DNA of 64,000 nt from Hyalangium gracile (GTDB lineage: Bacteria > Myxococcota > Myxococcia > Myxococcales > Myxococcaceae), in contig NZ_JAHXBG010000013.1 in assembly GCF_020103725.1 (NCBI RefSeq), positions 186,001 through 250,000 of the forward strand, written 5' to 3'. This document shows positions 29,164-38,428 of this stretch, one piece after another. Both the position numbers and the translations under genes were made by a program. Below the pieces are notes generated by a model that saw only the letters and a list, made by a program, of their open reading frames with translations, was not told the origin of the DNA and ran no database searches. Positions within the stretch are counted from its first letter, which is position 1, and every line of letters begins with the position of its first letter.

Positions 29164-30315
29164 TCAGACCTTCCCGCCCCGGGTGAAGATGTCCTCTTCC
29201 TTGGGGTTCTTCGGGTTGCTGTAGATGACGCCGCCGTTGAGGTAGTGCTTCTTCGGCTCCACGCCGTCCTGCCGGCGATCGTAGGGGTAGGCTCGCACCG
29301 TGGAGTAGTGCGTGACGAACGCCTTGCGCGTCAGGCCGGGCGTCAGCTGCGGGCTGCCCTGGTGCGCCAGCGACCCGTGCCACACGAAGACGTCGCCCTT
29401 CTTCGGCAGGTAGATCTGCCGCTCGATGCCCGCCTTGCGGCACTGCGCCTCGAGGTGGTCACGGAAGTGGAACTCGTTCTTCGTGGACTCGGGCGTGAGG
29501 AAGATGCCGTTGCCGAAGTCGAACTTCGGCAGGTGGTGCGAGCCCGGGAAGTAGCCCAGCGGGCCGGCCTCGAGCTTGATGTCCTCGAGCGCGACCCAGG
29601 TGGCCGCCAGGTGGCTGGGGATGCGGGGGACCACGTAGGCGTAGTCCGCGTGGGTGGTCTGCTCGCTGCCGTAGGTGAACGTCAGCGACTGCATGGCCAC
29701 GATGGGCTCGCGGAAGATGTGCTCCAGCATCTTCACCAGCTTGGGGTGCAGCGAGATGCGCTTGCCGGCGATGGAGTTGTTGTGGAAGTCGAGCACGCGC
29801 GAGTGGTGCTCCGTGAAGTCCTCGGGCTTGAAGTCCCGGGCGGGGCGGATGCCCTTGCTCTCGCTGTTGATGAGGATGGAGTACTTCGAGCAGTTCGTGA
29901 AGAGCTCATCCACGTCCGCCAGGAGCGCATCGATCAGCTCCGGCTCGATCGCCCGAGGCAGGATGACGAAGCCGTTGTCGCGCCAGCTCCGCAGCTGGCC
30001 GATGAGCTCCTCCGGATTCTCCACCGCGCCGCCGAGGCCCTTCACGTAGCCCTCGATGTCGGCCTCGGGCTTGTCCAGCCAGGGCAGGGTGGCCGGCTCG
30101 AACTCCATGATCTTGGGCTTGACCTCCGCGCGCGGGGGCTCGCTGGCCACGGGGGGCGCCGCCACGGGCGCCGGGTTCACGGCGGCGGGCCGTCCCAGGA
30201 TCTGCTTCGCCTCCTGGCGCAGGCGCTGCGCCAGGCCCGGGTTGTACTGCTCGACCTTCTGGAGCGCCAGGCGCCCCGCATCCAGGACTCGCTGCTTCAG
30301 AAACTCACGCATCAT
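29164..30315 (-). CDS. Phytanoyl-CoA dioxygenase (PhyH) family Fe(II)/2-oxoglutarate oxygenase
   Basis: A 383-residue non-haem iron oxygenase. The metal triad is visible as HADYAY (His-x-Asp) and the distal His in VWHGSLAHQGSPQL, followed by TRKAFVTHYS whose Arg would bind 2-oxoglutarate. WVALEDIKLEAGPLGYFPGSHHL is the typical PhyH core. The first ~70 residues are a helical and proline-rich extension. Starts at ATG-ATG (30315/30312), with AAGGAG 11 bases upstream. It is the last gene of the heptose/glycosyltransferase operon, so the likely substrate is a sugar or lipid of the surface glycan (inference). Confidence 0.85.
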   Translation of the reverse strand: MMREFLKQRVLDAGRLALQKVEQYNPGLAQRLRQEAKQILGRPAAVNPAPVAAPPVASEPPRAEVKPKIMEFEPATLPWLDKPEADIEGYVKGLGGAVENPEELIGQLRSWRDNGFVILPRAIEPELIDALLADVDELFTNCSKYSILINSESKGIRPARDFKPEDFTEHHSRVLDFHNNSIAGKRISLHPKLVKMLEHIFREPIVAMQSLTFTYGSEQTTHADYAYVVPRIPSHLAATWVALEDIKLEAGPLGYFPGSHHLPKFDFGNGIFLTPESTKNEFHFRDHLEAQCRKAGIERQIYLPKKGDVFVWHGSLAHQGSPQLTPGLTRKAFVTHYSTVRAYPYDRRQDGVEPKKHYLNGGVIYSNPKNPKEEDIFTRGGKV

Positions 30316-30351
30316 GATGGAATGAACTCCTTGAATCTGCTTCGGCTGGAA

Positions 30352-31119
30352 TCAATCCCAGAAACCCAGCACCTCGCGAGGAGGCTTGAGCTCTGACAGC
30401 CGGTCTTGGAACTTCTCGCCCTTGGCGAGGTAGAGCACACTCTGATGGCCGCGGAGCTGGGTCCACTCGATGTGGACGACCTTGAGCTCCAGCTGTCGGA
30501 AGAGGGAGCACAGCCACTTCCAGTCGTAATAGACGGCCTGGGTGGGATCGAGCACGTTGACGTAGAGGCACTGCTGCTCATCCGCCAGGATGGGGAACCA
30601 GTCCCGGTTGAAGAGGAACCAGGTGGACCGGATGATGCCCTTGTCGGCGTCCAGGATGCGCTTGCACTCCTCGAGGTAGCTGATGGACTGGTCCAGGTAG
30701 ATGTGGGTGAAGACGGAGTGCGCGTTGACCAGGGTGAAGCTGTTGTCCGCCGCGGGGAAGGGCAGGAAGCGGTTGGGAGCGTTCTCCGGGGCGTAGGTGG
30801 GGTTGTGGACGTCGTGGTGGTGGAAGTGGAAGCTGGGGTTGAACGGGGTGAGGTTCTCCTGGCACCACGTGATCAGCTTCCGCGCGATGTCGACGCCCAC
30901 ATAGCGCTCCGGCGGTTTGCGCTGGAGGATGAGTTGGCGAGCCACGCGGCCACACCCGCATCCGAAGTCGAACACCTTGCGATAGGCCTCTCCCGGACGT
31001 AGCGGACCGAACGCGAGATCCCCCCAGATGTTGTCTCCGGTGGGGTTGTCGAAGGAGCGCTCGTCGGTCGGGCCAACGACGCGTCGCAGCTCGATGGGGG
31101 GGAAGGGAGGGCTGAGCAT
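30352..31119 (-). CDS. SAM-dependent class I methyltransferase
   Basis: A 255-residue protein with SAM-binding motif I KVFDFGCGCGRVARQL at ~48-63 and motif II YVGVDIARKLITWC. An acidic/aromatic substrate region (VNAHSVFTHIYLDQSISYLEECKRIL) resembles motif post-I/III of small-molecule methyltransferases. It sits between hldE and the PhyH oxygenase in the heptose operon, 21 bp after hldE, and probably modifies a sugar or a lipid-linked saccharide. The exact acceptor cannot be deduced. Confidence 0.82.
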   Translation of the reverse strand: MLSPPFPPIELRRVVGPTDERSFDNPTGDNIWGDLAFGPLRPGEAYRKVFDFGCGCGRVARQLILQRKPPERYVGVDIARKLITWCQENLTPFNPSFHFHHHDVHNPTYAPENAPNRFLPFPAADNSFTLVNAHSVFTHIYLDQSISYLEECKRILDADKGIIRSTWFLFNRDWFPILADEQQCLYVNVLDPTQAVYYDWKWLCSLFRQLELKVVHIEWTQLRGHQSVLYLAKGEKFQDRLSELKPPREVLGFWD

Positions 31120-31140
31120 TTCGGAGGTCCTGAAGGCGGG

Positions 31141-32613
31141 TTACGACTTGCTCTTCTGGATGAGCGAGGTGGTGGAGCGGTTGGGCACCAGGGAGATGAC
31201 GGCCACCTCTCCGCCCCAGCCCTGGACCTCCTTGGCGCCCACGATGGTGGCGACCTCGTAGTCGCCGCCCTTCACCAGCACGTCCGGCCGCAGGGCCAGC
31301 ACCACGTTGAGCGGGGTGTCCTCGGCGAAGGGCACCACGGCGTCCACCGCGTGGAGCGCGGCCATGACGCGCGCCCGGTCCTGGAGCGGCTGCACGGGCC
31401 GGGTGGGCCCCTTCAGTCGGCGGATCGAGTCGTCCGTGTTGAGCCCCACGACGAGCACGTCGCCACGTGAGCGAGCCTCCTCCAGCAGCACGACGTGGCC
31501 GGCGTGGAGGATGTCGAAGCAGCCGTTGGTGAAGACGACGCGCTTGCCCTCGGCGCGCCACCGCTCGGCCGCCGCCGCCGCCTCGGTCAGCGACATCATC
31601 CGCGGCGTGCGCAGCCGGAGATCGTCCGAGGAGGGGCCGCTCGCCGGGTACTCGATGCCCGCCTCGCGAGCGATCTCCTCCCGCGTGCAGCTCGCGGCGC
31701 CCACCCGCTGCACCACCACGCCCGCGGCGAAGTTGGACAGCGCCATGGCCTCCACCGGCTCGGCGCCCGCCGCCAGGGCGAGGCCGAACGTGGCGATGAC
31801 GGTGTCTCCCGCGCCGGTGACGTCGTACACCGTGCGCGCGCGCGCCGACACGAAGTGGGCCTCGCGCGAGTCGATGAGCCCCATGCCCCGCTCGCTGCGC
31901 GTGAGCAGGATGCCCTTGCCGCCCGTCTGCCCCAGCAGCGTGCGCCCGCTGGTGACGCACTCCTCCTGGGTGCCCGTGGGCTGCCCGGAGGCCAGCGAGG
32001 CCTCTCGCGCGTTCGGCGTCACGTAGTCGGCGCCGGCGTACATCGTGAAGTCCGTGCTCTTCGGATCCACCAGGATGAGGATGCCCTGGCTCCGCGCCCA
32101 GGCCACCACCTCGCGCATGAGCCCGCGCGAGATGACGCCCTTGCCGTAGTCCGAGACGATGAGGAGCTGCGGCTTCGTGGACTTCACCGCGTCCAGCAGG
32201 CCCGCGCGCGCCGTCTCATCCAGCGGGGCGCTGGCCTCCTGATCCAGCCGGACGACGTGCTGGTTGCGGGCGAGCACGCGCGTCTTGCGCGTGGTGGGGC
32301 GCCCCTGCAGGCGCACCAGCCGGTGCTCCACCTTGTGCTCGGCGAGGATGGACTCCAGGCGCTGCCCGTCCGCGTCGGCGCCCACCGCGCCCGCGAGGAT
32401 CGGCCGCGCGCCCAGCGCGGCCAGGTTGCTGGCCACGTTGCCCGCGCCGCCCAGGCGGAACTGCTGACGGCCCAGCGCCACCACCGGCACGGGCGCCTCG
32501 GGGGAGATGCGCTGGATGTCCCCGAAGAGGTACTCGTCCAGCATCACGTCGCCCAGGACGAGGACACTCAGGCCCTCCATCCGCTCCAGGATTTCACGTC
32601 GGGACAGGCTCAT
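31141..32613 (-). CDS. hldE: Bifunctional heptose-7-phosphate kinase / heptose-1-phosphate adenylyltransferase
   Basis: A 490-residue fusion. Residues ~1-330 are a PfkB/ribokinase domain (LGDVMLDEYLFGDIQRISPEAPVPV, RLGGAGNVASNLAALG, VYDVTGAGDTVIATFGLAL) that phosphorylates D-glycero-D-manno-heptose 7-phosphate at C1. Residues ~350-490 are a nucleotidyltransferase with VFTNGCFDILHAGHVVLLEEA (HxGH) that makes ADP-heptose. With gmhA and gmhB upstream in the same operon, the ADP-D,D-heptose pathway is complete. The epimerase hldD is not in this window. It lies 3 bp after the preceding glycosyltransferase gene. Confidence 0.95.
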   Translation of the reverse strand: MSLSRREILERMEGLSVLVLGDVMLDEYLFGDIQRISPEAPVPVVALGRQQFRLGGAGNVASNLAALGARPILAGAVGADADGQRLESILAEHKVEHRLVRLQGRPTTRKTRVLARNQHVVRLDQEASAPLDETARAGLLDAVKSTKPQLLIVSDYGKGVISRGLMREVVAWARSQGILILVDPKSTDFTMYAGADYVTPNAREASLASGQPTGTQEECVTSGRTLLGQTGGKGILLTRSERGMGLIDSREAHFVSARARTVYDVTGAGDTVIATFGLALAAGAEPVEAMALSNFAAGVVVQRVGAASCTREEIAREAGIEYPASGPSSDDLRLRTPRMMSLTEAAAAAERWRAEGKRVVFTNGCFDILHAGHVVLLEEARSRGDVLVVGLNTDDSIRRLKGPTRPVQPLQDRARVMAALHAVDAVVPFAEDTPLNVVLALRPDVLVKGGDYEVATIVGAKEVQGWGGEVAVISLVPNRSTTSLIQKSKS

Positions 32614-32616
32614 CGG

Positions 32617-33807
32617 TCAGCTCCGGAGGATGCGCTTGAGGCCCGCGGAGACGCGGGAGGCCGCCTGCTTGGCGTTGGTGTGCAGCGCGGGCATCTGCCG
32701 CTTGACCTGCTCGTTGAGGAAGTCGACGGCCTTGTAGCGCAGGGGCAGGGGGTTGCCGGGGGAGCCCGGGGGTGGCGGCACGTTCAGCAGTTCCTGCATG
32801 CGCTCCAGCATGCCGCGCTCGGCGAACGGGTTGGCCACCAGCGCGCGCTCCGGCCCGCTCATGTCCCGGAAGCGGCGGCGCATCCACAGGGGGATGACGG
32901 TGCCGTCCGTGAACCGGGAGAAGGAGTACTCGAAGCTCTCCAGCGGCGCGTACGGGCTGCGCTGCAGCTGCTGCGCGTACTCGCCGAGGATCTGGTGCAG
33001 CGGCGTGCCCTCGGGCGCGCGCACGCGCGTCTGGTGCTTGGAGACCAGCGACACCTGGTTCAGCGGCAGCCCCGAGAAGTGGAAGAACACCAGCGGGCCG
33101 TCCCCGGTCATCCACCGCCCATCCGCCGCGCGCGACAGCTTGCGCTGCGACAGGTTCCAGTAGGCCATGTTGTAGGCCTGCGAGCGGAGGATCTTCACCT
33201 CCAGGAACGAGGCGAACAGGTTCGCCCACGCCTGGTCCGTGAAGAGCCCCTGGCTCAGATCCGAGATGCAGTCGCGCTCGCACCGGTTTGCCCACCAGCG
33301 CAGCGAGCGCTCCGAGCGCTCGTTGCGGGCAAACCCGATGAAGCCCAGGTTGAACTGGCCCACCCGGTTGAAGTCGATCAGCGCCGGCGTGTGCCCGTCA
33401 TCCTCCATGGGCTCGCACAGGTGCGGGGTGAGGATGGCGTCGTGGGTCTCCAGCGAGGACTCGAGCTCCTCCAGCCCGCCGAAGACGACGATGTCCGGAT
33501 CGAAGTAGACGACCGCGTCGGCGCCCTCATCCATCAGCGTCTTGAGGAAGAAGGGTTTGACCGCCGTGTTGAACTCCATGCAGTCGTAATAGAAGGCCAT
33601 CTGCCGCCACTGCGGGCAGCCGATCTCGTCCGGCGCGTAGAACTCCTGCTTCAGCTCTTCCTCCAGCTCGCGGACCACGCGCGGGTGCTCGCACAGGAGG
33701 ATGCGGACGTCCGCGCCCCGGCGGTTCCGCTCGATGCTCTCCTTGAGCGCGAACACGCGCGGCAGGTAGTTGGCGCTGGCGATGGTGCAATAGATGACGC
33801 GTTTCAC
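32617..33807 (-). CDS. GT8-like glycosyltransferase
   Basis: A 396-residue protein starting VKRVIYCTIASANYLPRVFALKESIERNRRG, a nucleotide-diphospho-sugar transferase fold. The DxD metal site is VVYFDPDIVVFGGLEEL, followed by LIDFNRVGQFNLGFIGFARN, TDQAWANLF and a HFSGLP block, as in GT8-like families of unknown acceptor. The GTG at 33807 overlaps the stop of the upstream gene by 4 bp (GTGA). The frame continues open far upstream, but that stretch is antisense to nothing functional and out of frame with the real upstream gene. Likely adds a sugar to the lipopolysaccharide core or O-antigen. Confidence 0.82.
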   Translation of the reverse strand: MKRVIYCTIASANYLPRVFALKESIERNRRGADVRILLCEHPRVVRELEEELKQEFYAPDEIGCPQWRQMAFYYDCMEFNTAVKPFFLKTLMDEGADAVVYFDPDIVVFGGLEELESSLETHDAILTPHLCEPMEDDGHTPALIDFNRVGQFNLGFIGFARNERSERSLRWWANRCERDCISDLSQGLFTDQAWANLFASFLEVKILRSQAYNMAYWNLSQRKLSRAADGRWMTGDGPLVFFHFSGLPLNQVSLVSKHQTRVRAPEGTPLHQILGEYAQQLQRSPYAPLESFEYSFSRFTDGTVIPLWMRRRFRDMSGPERALVANPFAERGMLERMQELLNVPPPPGSPGNPLPLRYKAVDFLNEQVKRQMPALHTNAKQAASRVSAGLKRILRS

Positions 33808-36218
33808 CGCTTCGACTCCTCGTTGGACTTTCTTGCCACGAGCCGGAACCGGGCCCGGCTCTCGCCTTCCGGATAGTGCACGGTCTCCACCTGGAGCCCC
33901 GCGGCCTCGACGAGCTGGCGAACGTGGGCCTCCCGGTACATGTGCAGGTGCTCCACCGGCTTGATGTCCTCGTGCTCCAGCCGCTGCGCCTGCACGTCGG
34001 CGCAGTCCGTGCGGAACGTCTCCAGGATCAGCGCCCCGCCCGGCGCCAGCGCCTCCACCAGTCGCTCGAGCTGCTCGCGCGGGTGGTAGAAGTGCTCGAC
34101 GACGTCGAAGCCGGTGATCAGCTCGAACTGGCTGCCCTCGGGCAGCGAGGTGACGACGCGGACACCGGAGCTGCGCCGGGCCTGCCGCGCCGTGTCCGGC
34201 ATGTCCCACCCGATGGCGTCGTAGCCGTACTCCGACAGCCGGCGCACCAGCGCGCCGTAGCCGCACCCGACGTCCAGGGCCTTGCCGCCGGGCACGTAGC
34301 TCCGGCAGAAGGCCACCCGCTCCAGCGCGTGCGCGTAGTCGAAGGCGTAGCGCTCCGGCGCCGTGGGGTAGCCGTGCGCGTCCATCATCCGCGTCCAGTA
34401 GGAGCCGTCGTAGAGCCGGGGCACGTCCTCCTCGTGGATTCGCTCCGAGGCGTACCAGAGGCCGCACTGCTTGCACTCCGCGATGGGCAGCCCGTGCTTG
34501 GAGCCCAGCGTGTCGCGCTCACGCGTCGCGCACAGCGGGCAGCGGTCCACCGGCTCGGTGCGCAGCCGCTCGCGCAGGGAGCGCACCAGCTCGGCGCGAG
34601 TGCCAGGCTCCAGGCTGCGCGGCGCGGGCGGGAAGGGGACATGCGCCTGCGCGTAGGCGACGGCCGCGGACAGCTCCTCCGCCGGGCTGCTCACGACCGG
34701 AGCCTTCACCCGCGAGGGCGGCGGGCAGATCCGCAGCAGCGCCGCGACGATGTCGTGCGGGCTGCTGAAGGCGCGGCAGGTGTCGCTCTGGTCGAGCTTG
34801 CACGTCGTCGGGTGGCCGCACGGCACGCAGGGCTGGATGTGGTGGAGCGTCGCGGTGAGGGACGAGGCCGGATACTCGGAGTTGCGCGGGTGGGTGCTCC
34901 CGAACAGGTGCAGCGTGGGCACGCCCTGGTGGACGGCGTAGTGCGCCGGGAACGAGTCCACGCCCACCACCGCCGCCGAGTCCTCCAGCAGCTTGCGGAA
35001 CTTCCCCACCGTCGTGAAGGGCACGAAGTCGCAGCCCACCAGGCGCGGATCGGGCTTGCCCAGCACCGTCGGCCGGAAGCCCGCATCCCGCAACAGCGAC
35101 ACCAGCGGCTGCCGGTGGGCGTAGGGGAAGGACTTGAGTGACCAGCCGCCGTCGAAGTGGACGATGACGCGCTCGCGGCGCCCCGGCGTGCAGCGCAGCT
35201 GCCGGGGCTGGGCGCGCCACTGCGGCCAGATGTCGGCGTCCTGCTCGGCGTCGCCCCCGAGCGCGAACCACGCCGCCTGCCGCAGGTGGTAGCTGGTCCG
35301 CGCGTAGTCCCGCAGCGGCCGCATCAGGTGGAAGACGCCTTCCAGCCGCGCGCCCTTGCGAGCCGCCTGCGCGCGCGCCTTCTTCACCATGTCCACCAGC
35401 AGCAGCAGCTCGTTGGAGGGCTGGTAGCCGTCCCGGCCCGGGGCCGGAGCGTCCACCTCGAACACCTCCAGCCACGGCGCCACGTCCCGGACGATGTCCG
35501 CGTAGTCGCGCAGCACCACGATGGCGCTGGCCAGCGGCTCGGCCTGCAGCGCCTGGCAGAGGAAGAGGATGTCCCCGGCGTGGAAGGGCAGCACGGCGAC
35601 CTGCCGCACGCGGCGGCGCGCCTCCTTGTGGCCGTGCGCCCGGACGAGCTCTCCCAGCGCCTCCACGGCCATGGCCGCGGGGAACGCGGCGGACACCGGA
35701 TCGAAGCTGCCCAGCAGGAAGCCGTTGGCGTCCACCCCGCCGAAGTCCGCGTCGCAGCCCACCACGCCCGTCTTCCAGCCGAAGGCCGCCTCGAGCAGGG
35801 CGCGGTCCGCGGAAGCGTCCAGCGCGCTCAGCGCCGAGAGCGTGGGCACGTCCGCGTCCTCGATGCCGTGGCGGAAATACGTGGCGGCCACCCGGCCGTG
35901 CCGATCATGGACCAGGAGCGCGTCCGCGCCGGCCCGGTGGGCGTTGGCCACCTGGACGGCGTTGGCCACCGCGTGCAGCTGCGGCGCGAAGCGCGGGTTG
36001 ACGACGATGTAGCCCTCGGACGAGCGCTCGTGGCGCACCAGCCGCCGCAGCATCTCGGCGGTGTAGCGCCCGGGCGAGGCGAAGACGGAATCCAGCATGT
36101 CCACCGGGGACAGGCGGTGCGGAGCGAGGCGGAAGTTGATGCAGCGCGCGTCGCGCAGCACGGGGCCCGCGACCGCGGTGAAGCCGGGCGCGGCGATTCC
36201 GATGGCGATCTGCTTCAT
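33804..36218 (-). CDS. GT9 heptosyltransferase-like / methyltransferase fusion protein
   Basis: An 804-residue chimeric protein. Residues ~195-515 resemble GT9 heptosyltransferases (LPFHAGDILFLCQALQ, RVIVHFDGGWSLKSFPYAHRQPLVSLL, LLEDSAAVVGVDSFPAHYAVHQGVPTLHLFGSTHPRNSEY, followed by CVPCGHPTTC). Residues ~565-800 form a methyltransferase: a zinc-ribbon (CPLCATRE...CKQCGLWY) then SAM motif ALDVGCGYGALVRRL and ELITGFDVVEHFYHPREQLERL. The N-terminal ~190 residues are a separate domain I do not recognise. Glycosylation and methylation are thus linked in one chain. It overlaps the next gene by 4 bp and follows another zinc-ribbon methyltransferase gene after 10 bp. Confidence 0.8.
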   Translation of the reverse strand: MKQIAIGIAAPGFTAVAGPVLRDARCINFRLAPHRLSPVDMLDSVFASPGRYTAEMLRRLVRHERSSEGYIVVNPRFAPQLHAVANAVQVANAHRAGADALLVHDRHGRVAATYFRHGIEDADVPTLSALSALDASADRALLEAAFGWKTGVVGCDADFGGVDANGFLLGSFDPVSAAFPAAMAVEALGELVRAHGHKEARRRVRQVAVLPFHAGDILFLCQALQAEPLASAIVVLRDYADIVRDVAPWLEVFEVDAPAPGRDGYQPSNELLLLVDMVKKARAQAARKGARLEGVFHLMRPLRDYARTSYHLRQAAWFALGGDAEQDADIWPQWRAQPRQLRCTPGRRERVIVHFDGGWSLKSFPYAHRQPLVSLLRDAGFRPTVLGKPDPRLVGCDFVPFTTVGKFRKLLEDSAAVVGVDSFPAHYAVHQGVPTLHLFGSTHPRNSEYPASSLTATLHHIQPCVPCGHPTTCKLDQSDTCRAFSSPHDIVAALLRICPPPSRVKAPVVSSPAEELSAAVAYAQAHVPFPPAPRSLEPGTRAELVRSLRERLRTEPVDRCPLCATRERDTLGSKHGLPIAECKQCGLWYASERIHEEDVPRLYDGSYWTRMMDAHGYPTAPERYAFDYAHALERVAFCRSYVPGGKALDVGCGYGALVRRLSEYGYDAIGWDMPDTARQARRSSGVRVVTSLPEGSQFELITGFDVVEHFYHPREQLERLVEALAPGGALILETFRTDCADVQAQRLEHEDIKPVEHLHMYREAHVRQLVEAAGLQVETVHYPEGESRARFRLVARKSNEESKR

Positions 36219-36228
36219 GGCGAGGCTT

Positions 36229-37227
36229 TCACGGACGATGGGTGGCGATGATGCGCAGCTCGGACAGGGCGGACGAGGGCGTCACGCGCGACCAGGCCTG
36301 CGCCAGCATCAACGTCCCGAAGCGGAGCAACGAGTTGCGTGCAGCCACCAGCCGCCTGGTGCGCGTGGTGCCCCAGGCGCTGTCCAGCCGGGCGAACGTC
36401 TTCGCCAGCGCCACGTCACTGACGCGGTTGGCATCCCAGCGCTCGTGGAAGGAGACCCGCGACAGCTCGAAGCCCACCTGGCGCAGCAGCACCGCCAGGC
36501 CCTGCTCGCTGAAGTGGTGCAGGTGGATGAGCGGCGGCTGCGCCCACGTCCACGCGCTGCCCAGCTTCTCGTAGCCCTCGCCCAGCCCGTTGGGGACGAC
36601 CAGCACCAGCGTGCCCCCAGGCTTGAGGAAGCGGTGCATCAGCTCCACCGTGCCCGCCGGATCCGGCGAGTGCTCCAGCACGTGGAACGACACCACCGTG
36701 TCGTAGGAGCCGGGCGCCGGCGGACGGCCCGCGCCGAGCACCGGATCATACGTCTCCGACTGGTAGCCCAGCAGCCGGGCCGCGGCCGAGAAGTAGCCCT
36801 GCCCACCACCGAAATCGAGGATGCGCTTGCCCAGCGGGATGCGCTCGCGGCGCAGCTCCAGCAGCCGCTGCATGCTGTCCAGGAACTTGGCCGGGTAATG
36901 GTCGGCGTACCACTGATAGGCGAACGTGGCGTAGACCTGATCGAGCACCTTCGGCGTCGGCAGCGGGAACGTCGACATCGTCCGGCAGTCGGCGCAGCGC
37001 ACCAGGGTGTACGTCTCCCCGAAGAGCGTCCACCGCTCCTCGAAGTTGACGTTGGCGCAGGGGCCAGAGCAGGCCGGGCAGCGCACCGGAGACTCCCGCA
37101 CGCTCTCCGCGCCGCGCGCGCTCATCTCGCGGATGCGCTCGGCGTTGAGGCGGGGAAGGCGCACCACCGGGGAGGGCTCGGCGCCCTCCTGACCCGGCAG
37201 GCGCTTGGCTGGACTCTGTGAATTCAT
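36229..37227 (-). CDS. Zinc-ribbon class I SAM methyltransferase
   Basis: A 332-residue protein. Residues ~48-80 hold paired cysteines (CPACSGPCAN ... VRCADCRTM) as in methyltransferases with an N-terminal zinc ribbon that act on sugars. SAM motif I is RILDFGGGQGYFSAAARLLG; VVSFHVLEHSPDPAGTVELM and LKPGGTLVLVVPN follow. ATG 37227 overlaps the gmhB stop (ATGA), which fixes the start. Probably methylates a glycan residue made by this operon. Confidence 0.83.
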   Translation of the reverse strand: MNSQSPAKRLPGQEGAEPSPVVRLPRLNAERIREMSARGAESVRESPVRCPACSGPCANVNFEERWTLFGETYTLVRCADCRTMSTFPLPTPKVLDQVYATFAYQWYADHYPAKFLDSMQRLLELRRERIPLGKRILDFGGGQGYFSAAARLLGYQSETYDPVLGAGRPPAPGSYDTVVSFHVLEHSPDPAGTVELMHRFLKPGGTLVLVVPNGLGEGYEKLGSAWTWAQPPLIHLHHFSEQGLAVLLRQVGFELSRVSFHERWDANRVSDVALAKTFARLDSAWGTTRTRRLVAARNSLLRFGTLMLAQAWSRVTPSSALSELRIIATHRP

Positions 37228-37823
37228 GTCATCACTCCCGAATGTCGCCCGGCCCATGCGCGGAGGACGTCTGGCACGTCCGCGACCGAATCGCAAATGC
37301 CGATGACGCCGCCCCGCTCGGACAGCGTGCGAGCAGTGTCTTGTCCCTTACCAGTCCGGACCAACAGCGCGCTGATGCCCGCCCGTCGAGCGCACTCCAG
37401 GTCCGTATGCTGATCTCCCACCAGCACCGAGCGCTCATCCAGCGCCAGCCCGAGCTCCCGCGCCGCGCGCACCAGCATGCCGGGGCGTGGCTTGCGGCAG
37501 TCGCAGTCCTGCCGCCACTCGGGCAGCGGGGCCTCGGGGTGGTGCGGGCACATGTACAGGCCGGCCAGTCTGGCGTCCTCCCGACCCAGTTGCGCGCGGA
37601 GCTCCGCGTGGATCTCCTCGAGCCCGGCCGGGCTCACCATCCCGCGCGCCACGGCGGACTGGTTGGTGACGACCACCACCGGGTATCCCAGCGCGTGGAT
37701 GCGCCGGACGGCGGCACCCGCGCCCGGAAACAGGCGCAGATCCGCTACGCGGGTCAAATAGCCGAGCTCATCGACGAGGACGCCATCCCGGTCGAGGAAG
37801 ACGGCTGGCGTGCCGACACTCAC
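37224..37823 (-). CDS. gmhB: D-glycero-D-manno-heptose 1,7-bisphosphate 7-phosphatase
   Basis: A 199-residue HAD-superfamily phosphatase. Motif I is AVFLDRDGVLVDELGYL, motif II VVVVTNQSAVARG, and the Zn-binding loop characteristic of GmhB reads MCPHHPEAPLPEWRQDCDCRKPRPGM. Motif IV is VLVGDQHTDLECARRAG. It removes the C7 phosphate in the ADP-heptose pathway. I start it at GTG 37823, which overlaps the gmhA stop by 4 bp (GTGA); the open frame upstream to 37922 lies inside gmhA. Confidence 0.92.
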   Translation of the reverse strand: MSVGTPAVFLDRDGVLVDELGYLTRVADLRLFPGAGAAVRRIHALGYPVVVVTNQSAVARGMVSPAGLEEIHAELRAQLGREDARLAGLYMCPHHPEAPLPEWRQDCDCRKPRPGMLVRAARELGLALDERSVLVGDQHTDLECARRAGISALLVRTGKGQDTARTLSERGGVIGICDSVADVPDVLRAWAGRHSGVMT

Positions 37824-38404
37824 GCCTGATCGACCAGCTCCGCCAGCGTATGGAGGATGAGGATGTGTCCCTCCTGGATGCGCGGCGTGTCCTTGGAGGG
37901 GACGATGAGGCTCACTTCGCACAGGGCCGCCATCTTGCCGCCCTGGCCGCCCGTGAGGCCGATCACCCGCGCATCCCGGCTGCGGGCCGCCTCGATGCCG
38001 CGCAGCACGTTGGGCGAGTTGCCGCTGGTGCTGATGCCGATGACGACGTCGCCCGGCTGCACCCAGGCCTCGACCTGGCGCTCGAAGACCCGCTCATAGC
38101 CGTAGTCGTTGCCCACGGCCGTCATGGTGGAGCTGTTGACGGTGAAGGCCTGACCCGGCAGGCCCGGCCGCTCCTTGAGGTAGCGGCCGACCAGCTCGGC
38201 GATGAAGTGCTCGGCGTCCGAGGCCGAGCCGCCGTTGCCAAAGGCATACACGCGCTTGCCCGAGGCCAGTGCGGTGCGAAGGAGCGTTCCCGCCTGGGCG
38301 ATCCGCTCGTCGAGTTCAGGTGTGAAGCTGGAGAGGGCCTCGATGCACTCGCGGCGCCGACGGCGAACGAGCGCAAGGGACTCCTCAAGAGACGGCAAAG
38401 CCAC
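37820..38404 (-). CDS. gmhA: Sedoheptulose-7-phosphate isomerase (SIS domain)
   Basis: A 194-residue SIS-domain isomerase, the first step of ADP-heptose synthesis. Typical blocks: VYAFGNGGSASDAEHFIAELVGRY, NSSTMTAVGNDYGYERVFERQVEAW, GDVVIGISTSGNSPNVLRGIEAA, and EVSLIVPSKDTPRIQEGHILILHTLAELVDQ with the catalytic Glu/His region. GTG start at 38404. It heads an operon of overlapping genes that runs to 29164 and has a plausible promoter about 30 bp upstream. Confidence 0.94.
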   Translation of the reverse strand: MALPSLEESLALVRRRRRECIEALSSFTPELDERIAQAGTLLRTALASGKRVYAFGNGGSASDAEHFIAELVGRYLKERPGLPGQAFTVNSSTMTAVGNDYGYERVFERQVEAWVQPGDVVIGISTSGNSPNVLRGIEAARSRDARVIGLTGGQGGKMAALCEVSLIVPSKDTPRIQEGHILILHTLAELVDQA

Positions 38405-38428
38405 GGAAAACCCCCTAAAGCGGCGCGC

